DNA of 64,000 bases from Microlunatus parietis (GCF_013407955.1 NZ_JACCBU010000001.1:1984001-2048000); one strand, 5' to 3'. Counted from the stretch's first letter, positions 40,944-50,096 are shown. Notes: generated by a model from the sequence alone, not told the origin. Made by a program: numbers and translations.

Positions 40944-43900
40944 ATGTGCATGCCGGACTCAGGAGTCCGGAACCCGACCAAGGACCGATACGGCGTGATC
41001 TTCCAGATCCTGGGACCGATGCTGATCACCGGTGAGGCAGCAGCGCGCTTCATTCCGGGTACGAAGCCGCGCCAACTTCTCGGTCTGCTGCTGCTGCACG
41101 CCAACCGGTTCGTCTCCACCGACCACATGGCGGACAGCCTGTGGGACGGCGAACCGCCTGGCTCGGCCGGCGCCAACCTGCGCAGCTACATCCGCAAGCT
41201 GCGCACCACGCTGCAGGAGCGCGGGGTCAGCGCCACCATCGAGACCCGGCCCGGCGGGTACGCGCTGATGGTGGGCACCGACGACGTCGACACCTCGCGG
41301 GTCGAGGCGATGCGGTCCGAGGTCCGGCATCTGACCACGGTCGGCGACTACGCCAGTGCCCTGGTGCTGCTGGACACGGCGCTGGATCTGTGGCGGGGAT
41401 CACTGCTCGAGGACGTACCGGTGTGCCTGGCCTGGCAGCCGCAGCTGACCCGTTGGGACCTGGCCCGGGCCGAGATGCTGGACGACGCGATCGGGCTGCA
41501 GATCGAGCACGGCGATCCGCGGCGCGCGGCTCAGCTGGTCCGGGAGGCGCTGGACCGGGACCCGTACAACGAAGACCTCTGGTGCCTCTTGCTGCGCTGC
41601 TTCCTGGCCGCCGACCAGCCCGCCTTCGCCCGGCAGGCCGCCGACGAGGGCGAGAAGCTGTTCGCCGAGGAGCTCGGCGTGGCGCCGGGGCCGGACTTCG
41701 CCGCGCTGGCGGCCGAGGCCCGGGCCATGCCGGCCCGGCGCACGCTGACCCCGGTCCCCCGCCGTCAGCCGGACGAGCCGGCGAAGCCGGACCGCGCCGC
41801 GGAACCGCCGGTCTCCGACCGCAGCGACACCGGCGATCCGCCGTTCCGGCGCGAGGTGCCGACCCAGCTGCCGATGGACGTGGCGGACTTCACCGGCCGC
41901 GAGGTGCACCTGGCGGAACTGGTCGAGTCGCTGCGGACCCGGACCGCGGACCGGCCGCTGGTCGTCGCGATCTCCGGCCCGCCGGGCATCGGCAAGACCG
42001 CGCTCGCGATCCGGATCGGGCATCTGGTCCGCGACTCGTTCCTGGACGGCCAGATCTTTCTGAGCCTGCACGGCGACCGCCACGTCGACCCCACCTACGC
42101 GGTGGCGGAGGCGCTCACCGCACTCGGGGTGCAGACGGTGCCGGAACGCCTGGACCGGGCCGCCGCCCTGCTCCGGTCCGAGCTGGCCAGCCGCCGAGTG
42201 TTGTTGATCATCGACGACGTCGGTACGGCGAGCCAGGTCGAGGAGCTGCTGCCCGGCACCGGGGACACGGTGACCCTGCTGACCAGCCGGCGCCGGCTCA
42301 CCGAGATCGCCGGCATCCGGTCGCTCGAACTCGGCGAACTGGAGCCGGCAGAGGCGGAGGCGCTGATCGAGGAGATCGCCCCCGGTCGGGACGCGGCCGA
42401 CCGGCGCCGGCTGGCCGCCGCCTGCGGCCGGCACCCGTTGGCACTGCGGATCGCGGCGGCCCGGCTCAGCCGGCGACCAGACCTCAGCGTCGCCGAGCTG
42501 GTGCGCCGGCTCTCCGACCCCGACCAGGCACTGAACGAGCTCACCCTGGGCGAGACCGCGTTCCGGTCCAGCGCCGACCTCAGCGCCCGCTCGCTCGGTC
42601 CGGCCGACGCGACCGCGTACCGGGTGCTCGGAGCGCTGGAGGCGACCGAGTTCCCGGGCTGGGTGGTCGAACTGGCCAGCGGCTCCTCCCGTACCGCGGA
42701 CAACCTGCTCGAGGAGAACCTGCTCCAGCTGGTCAGCCGCGGCCAGGCCGGGACGGCCGAGTTCCGGATGCACGACCTGCTCCGCTGGCACGCCCGCGAA
42801 TGGGGCGCCGAGCATCGGGCCGAGACGGTCGAGGGCGTACGGCGGGTGCTGCTGGGCTGGCTGGTCCGAGCCCGCGAGGCCGCCGCCGCGCTGCCGTTCG
42901 AGTTTCTCGGAGTCGCGTTCCCGATGCCGGACGAGGCCCCGGACCCGCCGCCCGATGCGACGGCCGAGGACTGGTTCGCCGGCGAGCAGGGCCGGCTGAT
43001 CGACCTGGTCGCGACCGCCCGGCGGTACGGGGCGGACGACCTGGCCTGGCGGCTGGTCTGCACCTGGTCGGCGTACTTCGACCTGCGCGGGCACACCCAG
43101 CTCTGGCATCACGCGCTGACGGCCGTGCTGCCGTCCTCGAACGGCCTGGACGATCCGCTGGGTGAGGCGACAGTGCTGCGCGACCTGGCCCAGATCGATC
43201 TGTACCGCGCTGATCTTGATCTGGCCGCGGACAAGTTCCGTCGCAGCCGGGCCCTGTTCCAGCAGCTGGAGCACCTGCCCGGGGTCGGCGTCACCGAGAT
43301 CGGCCTGGCCACGACGCACCGGATGATGCGCCGGTTCGACATCGCCGAACAACACGCCAAGGCGGCGCTCGACTGCTTCCGTACGCCCGCGGAGAACCAT
43401 CTCAAGGCGACCGCGATGAGCGCGATGGCTGCGATCCACATCGCCGCGGATCGCAAGGACCAGGCCGAATCCTGGCTGCTCCGGGCCCGCGACCTGGCGG
43501 CCCGGATCGGTGATCAACATCGCGTCGCGACCGTGCTCCGCCGGCTCGCCGCGCTGCATCACGCGCGGGAGGACTACCCGGCCGGGCGGGCGGCGATGAC
43601 CGAGGCGCTGGCGATCTTCGACGCGTTGAGCGACGACCGCTGCGCCACCCAGACGCGGGTCACGTTCGGCATCGTGCTGACCAAGACCGGTGACCTGGCG
43701 ACGGCCCGGCGGGAGCTGAACCGGGCCCTCGGCTCGGCCGAGCGGGCCGGTGAGCTGGACGATCAAGCGCTCATCCTCGAGTCGCTCGGCGAGGTCAGCC
43801 TGCTCGCCGGTCGGCGCAACGAGGCGATCCGGCTGTATCGGCGGGCGGCCCGCCAGTGGCAGGTCTGCGGCCTGCAGGCCGAGGCCGAGCGGGCCGAGCG

Positions 43901-43946
43901 GCGCGGCCAGGACATCGCCGCGGGCGATCGCGAGGCGGTTCGGTAG
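40944..43946 (+). CDS. AfsR/SARP-type regulator (wHTH-BTAD-NB-ARC-TPR)
   Basis: About 1000 residues. The N-terminal winged helix (KPRQLLGLLLLHANRFVSTDHMADSLW) and BTAD domain (to ~250) define the SARP family; a Pro-rich linker leads to an NB-ARC ATPase with Walker A GPPGIGKTAL (~344) and VLLIIDDVG, followed by TPRs (~700-990). Such AfsR-like proteins activate transcription of secondary-metabolite or developmental genes when their ATPase/TPR parts receive a signal. No biosynthetic cluster is nearby. The start at ATG 40944 is uncertain; 40950 is also possible. Confidence 0.9.
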   Translation: MCMPDSGVRNPTKDRYGVIFQILGPMLITGEAAARFIPGTKPRQLLGLLLLHANRFVSTDHMADSLWDGEPPGSAGANLRSYIRKLRTTLQERGVSATIETRPGGYALMVGTDDVDTSRVEAMRSEVRHLTTVGDYASALVLLDTALDLWRGSLLEDVPVCLAWQPQLTRWDLARAEMLDDAIGLQIEHGDPRRAAQLVREALDRDPYNEDLWCLLLRCFLAADQPAFARQAADEGEKLFAEELGVAPGPDFAALAAEARAMPARRTLTPVPRRQPDEPAKPDRAAEPPVSDRSDTGDPPFRREVPTQLPMDVADFTGREVHLAELVESLRTRTADRPLVVAISGPPGIGKTALAIRIGHLVRDSFLDGQIFLSLHGDRHVDPTYAVAEALTALGVQTVPERLDRAAALLRSELASRRVLLIIDDVGTASQVEELLPGTGDTVTLLTSRRRLTEIAGIRSLELGELEPAEAEALIEEIAPGRDAADRRRLAAACGRHPLALRIAAARLSRRPDLSVAELVRRLSDPDQALNELTLGETAFRSSADLSARSLGPADATAYRVLGALEATEFPGWVVELASGSSRTADNLLEENLLQLVSRGQAGTAEFRMHDLLRWHAREWGAEHRAETVEGVRRVLLGWLVRAREAAAALPFEFLGVAFPMPDEAPDPPPDATAEDWFAGEQGRLIDLVATARRYGADDLAWRLVCTWSAYFDLRGHTQLWHHALTAVLPSSNGLDDPLGEATVLRDLAQIDLYRADLDLAADKFRRSRALFQQLEHLPGVGVTEIGLATTHRMMRRFDIAEQHAKAALDCFRTPAENHLKATAMSAMAAIHIAADRKDQAESWLLRARDLAARIGDQHRVATVLRRLAALHHAREDYPAGRAAMTEALAIFDALSDDRCATQTRVTFGIVLTKTGDLATARRELNRALGSAERAGELDDQALILESLGEVSLLAGRRNEAIRLYRRAARQWQVCGLQAEAERAERRGQDIAAGDREAVR

Positions 43947-44092
43947 CGGGCGGGATGTGCCAGAAATGTACGACGCCGGTCCAGATTGAGCCCATGCGGG
44001 AGATCCAGGGGGAATCAGCGGGTGCGCCACGTGCCGAGCAGTCCATGGACCTTCCACGTCAGGACTCACAGCACACGTCGGGGGTTGCGGTG

Positions 44093-44467
44093 ATGATCAC
44101 CGATGCCACACCACGCTCGGCCGAGGAGGCCCTGCGCTGGCAGCTGCGCCGGATCGGCAGCTCGGCCTGGGAGGGCTGGGCGTTGCGGTTCCAGCGGTTG
44201 GCCTTCGGCTACGCGTCCGAGGCGGGCTGGCGGCACTGCTCCGAGGGACTCGCCTGGTTCACCGAGCATGATCTGGTCTCCGACGGAACGCCCCCGCGCG
44301 GCGCCCTCGCCTGGTTCGAGGTCGGCGGCAGGGTGACCGTCCGCGGCAGCCTCGGCGACGGCCAGGTGATCGGCCCCGGCGTCGACGGCCGGATCGGCGT
44401 GATCGCCCACGACACCCTCGGCCGCTACCTCGGCTGGACCCCCGCCATCTTCCCCTTCGCCCGCTAA
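44093..44467 (+). CDS. small protein, possibly a degenerate NlpC/CHAP-like domain
   Basis: A 124-residue protein. The frame could begin at 43994, 44045 or 44093; I take the last. Patterns such as WEGWALRFQRLAFG, PPRGALAWFEVGGR, LGDGQVIGPGVDG and LGRYLGWTPAIF recall phage-type cell-wall hydrolase domains, in which a Cys would follow the first Trp and a His would follow GGR. Both are missing here, so it is likely non-catalytic. This resemblance is by eye only. It follows the SARP gene at 150 bases. Confidence 0.5.
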   Translation: MITDATPRSAEEALRWQLRRIGSSAWEGWALRFQRLAFGYASEAGWRHCSEGLAWFTEHDLVSDGTPPRGALAWFEVGGRVTVRGSLGDGQVIGPGVDGRIGVIAHDTLGRYLGWTPAIFPFAR

Positions 44468-44473
44468 AGACCC

Positions 44474-44517
44474 GCCGACCGGTCACAAAAGCAGGCGTTT
44501 TGGCGGCGTGTCGCTGC
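44474..44517 (+). repeat. left 44-bp inverted repeat
   Basis: Pairs with 46350-46393. It begins GCCGACCGGTCAC and ends GTGTCGCTGC, just after the stop of the preceding small gene. Confidence 0.8.
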
Positions 44518-44670
44518 GTTAGTGACTGGTCGGTGTGCGGAAGGGCTGGGCGTCGTCCGATCGGGCTGGCAGCGGACCGGGATCCTTCTCGCCCGCCCCC
44601 GCCGACCAAAGACCTCGGGATCTCCACCCGAGTTGACCGATGATCACGTGCGATCACGTCCGCCAAACCC

Positions 44671-45026
44671 GAGCTGACCGAAGACCCGCAGCCGACCCAC
44701 CCGACCCGCCTGGGCGGCCCGAACTCCCCGCGATGCTTCCCGTCCGATCCGCAGCTGACCGAAGATCCACGAACCCTCACGCCCCACCCGAGCTGACCGA
44801 AGACCCACAGCCGACCCACCCGACCCGCCCGGGCGGCCCGAACTCCCCGCGATGCTTCCCGTCCGATCCGTAACTGACCGAAGATCCACGAACCCTCACG
44901 CCCCACCCGAGCTGACCGAAGACCCACAGCCGACCCACCCGACCCGCCCGGGCGGCCCGAACTCCCCGCGATGCTTCCCGTCCGATCCGCAGCTGACCGA
45001 AGATCCACGAACCTCACGCCCCACCG
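44671..45026. repeat. 119-bp minisatellite, three copies
   Basis: Units start at 44671, 44790 and 44909 with near-identical sequence, followed by a partial fourth at 45027. Each contains two copies of the word GCTGACCGAAGA. As 119 is not a multiple of 3, the array is not coding. Confidence 0.9.
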
Positions 45027-45889
45027 GGCTGACCGAAGACCCGCGGGTCCTCCCGCCCCGACCCCTGGCTGACCAAGATCCTCGATCCGGTCTGGCGCGA
45101 ACGAGGTGGGCGTCCGGCCCCGAGCGGCGCGGGCCCGATCGACGGGCGACCGAATCCGCCGCCGCCCTGCAGCCAGATCGCTCGACCCAGCCGGCCTCGG
45201 CCCAGTGTGAGATGCACCCTCGCCGTACCGTCCACGCGTGGGCCGGTACCTGTCGCGAAATCACTGCTGATGAAGGGCTCGAGCCGATTTCAACGTTGCA
45301 CCCTCTGATGTGAAGAGAAATCGCGACATCGAGCCCGGGAACAACGACGAAGCCGCACCAGGCGCGCGGACGCAGCCCGCGTCGTCACCTGATCGCGACG
45401 ACGTCGCCTGCGGGCCGGAGAACGGGCAAGACCAACAGAGTTACCGCCACTGTCCGGGCGGCCAAGCCGGGCCCGCGGATCCGAGCCCGGGCCGTAGCCG
45501 GTGGGATCGATCGGCGCCGAGTCGGTAATCAGCTCCGTACCGGTGCGGCGCTGGCTCGGAAGCGGCTTCGCCGTGCCGTCGATCCTGAACCGGCGGGTCC
45601 GGGTCGCGCAGGGCAAGGCCGGTCAACAACGGGCGTGTAGGTCCGCCCAGCACGACTCCTCCGGTCGGGCCATCGGGCTGCCCCTCACCGGACAACGCCA
45701 ACGGCTGTCGAGCCCAAACAGATCCACCGTGAGGACTCACGGGCGTGAGACCGCTGCGACGTGTCGCTGCGCTTGTAACGGGTCGTCAGGATCTCGGGTT
45801 CGGGTTCGGTCTTATGCCGGAGATCGCAACCATTGCTGTCCCCGCACGTGTCTTCTCCAACCCTGCGCGGCCCGCGCCATCCCCGCGCT

Positions 45890-46260
45890 GCCGACCGACA
45901 TCATCTCCCCGCGCCGCCGATCCACACCATTCTCCCCGGACCCCGGCACGCACCATCCCCGCAGCCGCCGGCCCGCACCATCCCCCGCGCCGCCGATCCG
46001 CACCATCCTCCCCGGATCCGGCCCGCACCATCCCCGGCGCCGCCGACCGACACCAACCCCCGCTCTGCCGACCCGCACCATCCCCCGGGACCGCCGACCC
46101 GCACCATCCTCCCCGACCCGGCCCGCACCATCCCCCGGCACCGCCGACCCGCACCACCCTCCCCGGACCCGGCCCGCACCCTCCCCGGCACCGCCGACCG
46201 ACACCAACCCCCGGCCTGCCGACCGACCCGGCGCTGCCGACCGGCACCTTCGCCGTCCCC
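45890..46260. repeat. C-rich low-complexity tandem tract
   Basis: Irregular repeats of CCGCCGACCCGCACCATCC and related words, about 20-45 bases each. The Pro/Ala/Arg peptides in every frame are compositional. Confidence 0.8.
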
Positions 46261-46349
46261 GGCCTGCCCCATCGTCGCCCACCGCTGCCGGCCCGTACCT
46301 TCCCGCACGGTGACCATCCCCATCCGCGCCCCGCCGACCGGTCAACTCT

Positions 46350-46393
46350 GCAGCGACACGCCGTAGAAACGCCTGCTTTGGTGACTGGTCGGC
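46350..46393 (-). repeat. right 44-bp inverted repeat
   Basis: Reverse complement of 44474-44517 with about five mismatches. It ends 43 bases before the methyltransferase gene. Confidence 0.8.
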
Positions 46394-46423
46394 GTTTCTT
46401 GGGGGTGGGGGGTTAGGGGTCGT

Positions 46424-46429
46424 TAAGGT
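46424..46429 (+). promoter_or_regulatory. -10 box TAAGGT of the methyltransferase gene
   Basis: TAAGGT is 7 bases before the ATG at 46437. The intervening GGGGG could also act as a ribosome site. Confidence 0.4.
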
Positions 46430-46436
46430 CGGGGGA

Positions 46437-47225
46437 ATGCGATCGGACGATGAGCGTGAGCGGCTCCGGCAGACCTTCGGCGCGGCGGCCGAGCGGTACG
46501 ACCGGACTCGGCCCTCCTATCCCGGCGTGATGCTGGACCGGCTGGCCGAGCTCGGCGGGCTGGCGCCCGGAGACCGGGTGCTGGAGATCGGCTGCGGGAC
46601 CGGCCAGCTGACCCGGTCGCTGGTCGCCCGCGGTTACCGGGTCACCGCGGTCGAGCTGTCCGAGGACCTGGCCGCGGTGGCCCGGCGTAACGTTCCCGAG
46701 GCCGAGGTGATCACCGGCGACTTCGAGCAGTGGCCGTTGCCGGACGAACCGTTCGCCGCGGTGGCCGCCGCGACGTCGTTCCACTGGATCGACCCGGCGG
46801 TCCAGTTCACCAAGACGGCCGCGGCGCTTCGGCCGGGCGGCGCCCTGGCGATCATCGGCACCGCACACGTCGACGGCGGCAGCAGCGAGTTCTTCGTCGA
46901 GGTCCAGAAATGCTACGAGCGTTGGGATCCCGAGCACACCAGGCCCGATCTCCGGCTGGCGAAGGCGGAGTCGATCAAGGACGACTTCGACGTCACGCCG
47001 GGCGGATTCTTCGAGCGGGTCGGCACGGCGCGCGAGGTGGTCGAGGTCCCGTACGACACCGAGAGCTATCTCGACCTGCTGCAGACCTTCTCCGGCCACC
47101 TGGCCCTGCCGCCCGAGCGCCTCGACGGCTTGCTCGGCTGCATCCGTGACTTGATCGACGATCGCTACGACGGCCGGGTGATCAAGGCCAATCTGTTCCG
47201 GATGGTGGTCGGCCGGAAGCGCTAG
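46437..47225 (+). CDS. class I SAM-dependent methyltransferase
   Basis: A 262-residue enzyme. Motif I (SAM binding) is VLEIGCGTGQLTRSL, motif II region TAVELSEDLAAVA, then ITGDFEQWPL, and the FHWIDPAVQF signature that groups it with UbiE/Tam-like small-molecule methyltransferases. The substrate is unknown. Its stop codon (CGC TAG) lies inside the left end of a 171-bp inverted-repeat element shared with the converging AAA ATPase gene. Confidence 0.88.
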   Translation: MRSDDERERLRQTFGAAAERYDRTRPSYPGVMLDRLAELGGLAPGDRVLEIGCGTGQLTRSLVARGYRVTAVELSEDLAAVARRNVPEAEVITGDFEQWPLPDEPFAAVAAATSFHWIDPAVQFTKTAAALRPGGALAIIGTAHVDGGSSEFFVEVQKCYERWDPEHTRPDLRLAKAESIKDDFDVTPGGFFERVGTAREVVEVPYDTESYLDLLQTFSGHLALPPERLDGLLGCIRDLIDDRYDGRVIKANLFRMVVGRKR

Positions 47226-47390
47226 TGTCGTGCGTCCCTAGTTCCTTGACAGGTGGCGGCGTCCAGGTGCGTGCATCGCCAGGCCGACGAGGAAGACATA
47301 TCGGGTCATATATCGACCGAGGAGAACGCCGCGAGGTGCGTGCCTGGGCGTCGCCAACTGTTAAGGAACTAGGGACGCACGACACTAGCG
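47220..47390. mobile_element. 171-bp MITE-like inverted-repeat element providing both flanking stop codons
   Basis: The outer 28 bases of each end are exact inverted repeats (CGCTAGTGTCGTGCG ... CCTAGTTCCTT), and similarity continues to about 48 bases with four mismatches. The centre is itself palindromic (CATATCGGGTCATATATCG region) and much richer in AT than the surroundings. The methyltransferase (+) and AAA ATPase (-) both end in CGC TAG within the two tips. It could act as a two-way terminator. No open frame in it is credible. Confidence 0.85.
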
Positions 47391-48542
47391 GCTCGGCCAC
47401 TGCCAGGACGGGCGCTCGAACCGGCCCTGGCCCGCGATCATGGTCTCGCCGAGCTCCTTGATCAACTCGATCCGGACCAGATCATCCGCATGCTCCGCGA
47501 TGATCTTGTCCACCAACCCCGGCGCGTGACTGACGATGATCACCTGCGACCGCTCGGCCGCGGCGACGACCAGCCGGGCCAGGCTCGGGTAGAGGTCCGG
47601 GTGCAGGCTGACCTCCGGCTCGTTCAGCACCAGCAGCTCCGGCGGCCGCGGCGACAGCAGCGCGGCGACCAGCATCAGGTAGCGCAACGTGCCGTCGGAC
47701 AGCTCGGCGACCCCGATCGGCCGCAGCATCCCGGGCTGCCGCAGGGCCAGCGCCAGGTCGGCACCACCGAAGACCAGGCTCGACCCGTCGAACGCCTCGG
47801 CGATCGTCGCGGCCAGCAGCCGGGAGTCGCCGACCTCCTGGATCGTCGCCAGTGCCGCCGCGACGTCGCCGCCGTCGTGGCCCAGCACCGGGGTCCGGGT
47901 CGGAATCCGGGCCGCCCGGGCCGGCGCCTCCGGGTCGGTCCGCAGCTGGTCGTAACAGCGCCAGCCGCGCAGCCGCTCCCGTACCGCGGCGATCTCGGGC
48001 GAGGCGCCGGCGTATTCGGTGAGCAGCGACTCCGAGCCAGCCAGGGTCCGGCTCAGTTCGGCCCAGGACCGGCCGTCCCGCATCCGGACCAGCGGTCCGG
48101 CCCGGTCGATCAAGGTCGCCGCCGGCCGCAGGATCGGTCCGGACCAGATCGCCTCGGCCTTGATCTTCGGGTCGTACGGGAACACGCCTGCCTCGGCCGG
48201 AGTCGGCAGACCAAGATCGATTCCGTACCCGAAGCTGTCGCCGGCCACGCCGAGCCGCAACCGGACCGGCCCGGTGCGGACGGTGCCCTGCACCGGCACC
48301 TCACCGGACCGCATCCCCTTCGAGATCTTCTCCGGCCCGGCCCAGCGCACCGAATCGAGCCCGCCGGACCGGGCCAGACTGCCGATCAGCTGGCCGTGCC
48401 CGGCGTCGGCAAGCAGCCGGATCGCCCGGTACAGGTTGGATTTCCCGGTGCCGTTGGCCCCGGTGATCACGGTCAGCCGGCCCAGTCCGACCACCACGTC
48501 GCGCAGCGACCGGTAGCCCTCGACGGCCAGCGTCGTGATCAT
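47385..48542 (-). CDS. RecF/OLD-like AAA ATPase (AAA_21)
   Basis: A 385-residue SMC-like ATPase. Walker A is ITGANGTGKSNLYRAI in an N-terminus typical of AAA_21/DUF2813 proteins (MITTLAVEGYRSLRDVVV), the signature loop is ELSDGTLRYLMLVAALLS, and Walker B with D-loop is PPELLVLNEPEVSLHPDL, then VIIVSHAP. There is no Toprim nuclease domain. Such ATPases occur alone or with nucleases in phage defence and DNA repair. It is coupled to a GNAT gene (ATGA overlap). Its last codons fall in the inverted-repeat element. Confidence 0.88.
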   Translation of the reverse strand: MITTLAVEGYRSLRDVVVGLGRLTVITGANGTGKSNLYRAIRLLADAGHGQLIGSLARSGGLDSVRWAGPEKISKGMRSGEVPVQGTVRTGPVRLRLGVAGDSFGYGIDLGLPTPAEAGVFPYDPKIKAEAIWSGPILRPAATLIDRAGPLVRMRDGRSWAELSRTLAGSESLLTEYAGASPEIAAVRERLRGWRCYDQLRTDPEAPARAARIPTRTPVLGHDGGDVAAALATIQEVGDSRLLAATIAEAFDGSSLVFGGADLALALRQPGMLRPIGVAELSDGTLRYLMLVAALLSPRPPELLVLNEPEVSLHPDLYPSLARLVVAAAERSQVIIVSHAPGLVDKIIAEHADDLVRIELIKELGETMIAGQGRFERPSWQWPSR

Positions 48543-49087
48543 GACAGCGGCCGGGTCGGCGCCCAGAACCGCTTCTTGCCCTTCCGGGTGTCCTCGTAGA
48601 CACCGCCACCCTTCCTGATCACCTTCTCCGAGGCGACGTTGTCCTCGTCGCAGGTGATCAACACCGGATCGATGCCGAGCCGGAACGCGATCGGCAGCGC
48701 GGCCAGCAGCATCGCGGTGGCGTGTCCGCGCCGCCGGGCACTCGGTCGTACGTCGTAGCCGATGTGACCGCCCCACTCGAGCAGCTTCGGCGTCAGCCGG
48801 TGCCGGATCGCCAGCCGGCCCAGGTAGTGATCGCCGTCGACGTACCAGAGGGTCGTCCCGGGGACGTAGCCGACCGGCCGCGGCGAGTCCTCCTCGGCGT
48901 CGGCGCGGAGTTCGGTGACGTACTGCTCGAACGCCTCGGGGGTGGCCCAACGGTCCGAGTAGGTACGGATCTCGCTGCCGACCATGGTGTTGTCATCCGT
49001 CCCACCGCGACCCTCGGACTGGAACTCGGCCATGGCTTCGAGGAATGAACGGTGGACCCTGGTCAGGGGCGCGATCAACTCAGGCAT
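48539..49087 (-). CDS. GNAT N-acetyltransferase
   Basis: A 182-residue GNAT protein. Motif A is visible as IGYDVRPSARRRGHATAML (acetyl-CoA loop RRxGxA), with LITCDEDNVASEKVIRKGGG as motif B; YLGRLAIRHRLTP is the preceding strand. The substrate is unknown. It is cotranscribed with the AAA ATPase. ATG 49087 is chosen because CAGAAT sits 6 bases upstream; an ATG-like start at 49117 would place that box inside the gene. Confidence 0.88.
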   Translation of the reverse strand: MPELIAPLTRVHRSFLEAMAEFQSEGRGGTDDNTMVGSEIRTYSDRWATPEAFEQYVTELRADAEEDSPRPVGYVPGTTLWYVDGDHYLGRLAIRHRLTPKLLEWGGHIGYDVRPSARRRGHATAMLLAALPIAFRLGIDPVLITCDEDNVASEKVIRKGGGVYEDTRKGKKRFWAPTRPLS

Positions 49088-49093
49088 TCGCCC

Positions 49094-49099
49094 ATTCTG
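49094..49099 (-). promoter_or_regulatory. -10 box CAGAAT, leaderless GNAT/AAA operon
   Basis: CAGAAT on the minus strand is 6 bases before the ATG at 49087. Confidence 0.4.
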
Positions 49100-49126
49100 G
49101 TACGCCCGCCGAGTCACCGCGAACCG

Positions 49127-49990
49127 TTAAGTCGTGACTGCCGGGCGCAGCTCGGGAATCGTCCCGCGGACCGACGGCCGCATCAGCCACGCGGCGGCGG
49201 CGATGAGCAGCACCCAGCTGAGGATCTCGCCCGCCAGTTGATTGACGGGACTCTGCGGCACCGACTGCAGCAGATAGACCCGGACGCTGTTGATCGCGCC
49301 GTGGGCCAGCACCGCCGGCCAGACCGAGCCGGAGCGCAGTCGCAGCGCGAACAGCAACGGCGCCCAGGCCCCCATGCCCAGGAAGTAGATCAACTTCTCG
49401 CCCACGGTCTCGTCGGTCAGGGTCCCGAGGACCGGCAGGTGCCAGATCATCCACACCGGGATGAAGATCAACGAGAGGCGCCAGAACCCCCAGTGCGCGG
49501 CGCGGTCGACCAACCAGCCGCGCCAGCCGAACTCCTCACCGATCGCGAACACGGACTGCATCGCGAACACCAGAACCAAGATCGGCAGCAGGCTGACGAT
49601 CTGGTCGACCGGCGTGAACCGCGACACCCCGGTGGCCAGACCGAAGATCAACTGGGCAGCCGCGGCCGCGGTGATGATCCCGACCCCGATCGAGCCCCAG
49701 CGCAGGACTCCGGCCCGCCGGACGGCGAACACGTCCCGGAACCTGCCGGGTCGGAGAATCCGGAACATGATCAACGCGACGACGAGCGGCGTGTACTGCA
49801 GCACCGGCACCACGAGGTTGAGCAGGTCGGCCGGGATCAGCCCGATGATCATCGGGATCCCGAGGACGTTCGTCAGGACGACGGTCAGCCCGAGGTACGC
49901 CGCGACCTCGGTCCACCGTGCCCGGCCTCCCGACCGCGTCAAGCCGTCACTCGCCGTACTCGCCACCTCGCCCGCATCGGCCTCTGCCAT
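49127..49990 (-). CDS. CPBP-family intramembrane metalloprotease (CAAX protease-like)
   Basis: A 287-residue membrane protein with about eight helices. The glutamyl-protease signature is IGEEFGWRGWLVD, followed by WHLPVLG and the last motif HGAINSVRVY, all expected zinc/catalytic residues. Bacterial members include bacteriocin-immunity proteins and regulators of membrane stress. It is a single gene; its ATG follows a TACGGT box by 6 bases. Confidence 0.9.
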   Translation of the reverse strand: MAEADAGEVASTASDGLTRSGGRARWTEVAAYLGLTVVLTNVLGIPMIIGLIPADLLNLVVPVLQYTPLVVALIMFRILRPGRFRDVFAVRRAGVLRWGSIGVGIITAAAAAQLIFGLATGVSRFTPVDQIVSLLPILVLVFAMQSVFAIGEEFGWRGWLVDRAAHWGFWRLSLIFIPVWMIWHLPVLGTLTDETVGEKLIYFLGMGAWAPLLFALRLRSGSVWPAVLAHGAINSVRVYLLQSVPQSPVNQLAGEILSWVLLIAAAAWLMRPSVRGTIPELRPAVTT

Positions 49991-49996
49991 GACGCA

Positions 49997-50002
49997 ACCG
50001 TA
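49997..50002 (-). promoter_or_regulatory. -10 box TACGGT, leaderless CPBP protease gene
   Basis: TACGGT on the minus strand lies 6 bases before the ATG at 49990. Confidence 0.5.
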
Positions 50003-50096
50003 GAGCCCGCACCGGATCCGCCGCGAGTGATCTCCGACACCGCATGCAGCGCGTCCCGGGACCGGCTCACCGGCACGCTGTCATGGCCGCTCAGGT

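Larger units (their letters stand above)
44474..46393. mobile_element. 1.9-kb gene-poor segment bounded by 44-bp inverted repeats
   Basis: The ends (44474-44517 and 46350-46393) are reverse complements over 44 bases with about five mismatches, sharing AAAGCAGGCGTTT and CGGCGTGTCGCTGC. Each end also forms its own hairpin (GCCGACCGGTCA with a downstream TGACTGGTCGG). Inside are a 119-bp minisatellite and a C-rich low-complexity tract. Open frames exist in all phases but none shows a domain or ribosome site; no transposase remnant is convincing. It resembles a non-autonomous element or a decayed insertion. No target duplication is obvious. Confidence 0.6.

Noticed and set aside
45290..46416. Several open frames inside the gene-poor segment, considered as a decayed transposase
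   Set aside because: No DDE, HUH or recombinase motif could be seen; the composition explains the open frames.
47225..47461. Small open frames crossing the 171-bp inverted repeat
   Set aside because: They read through a palindromic element and have neither a ribosome site nor domain.
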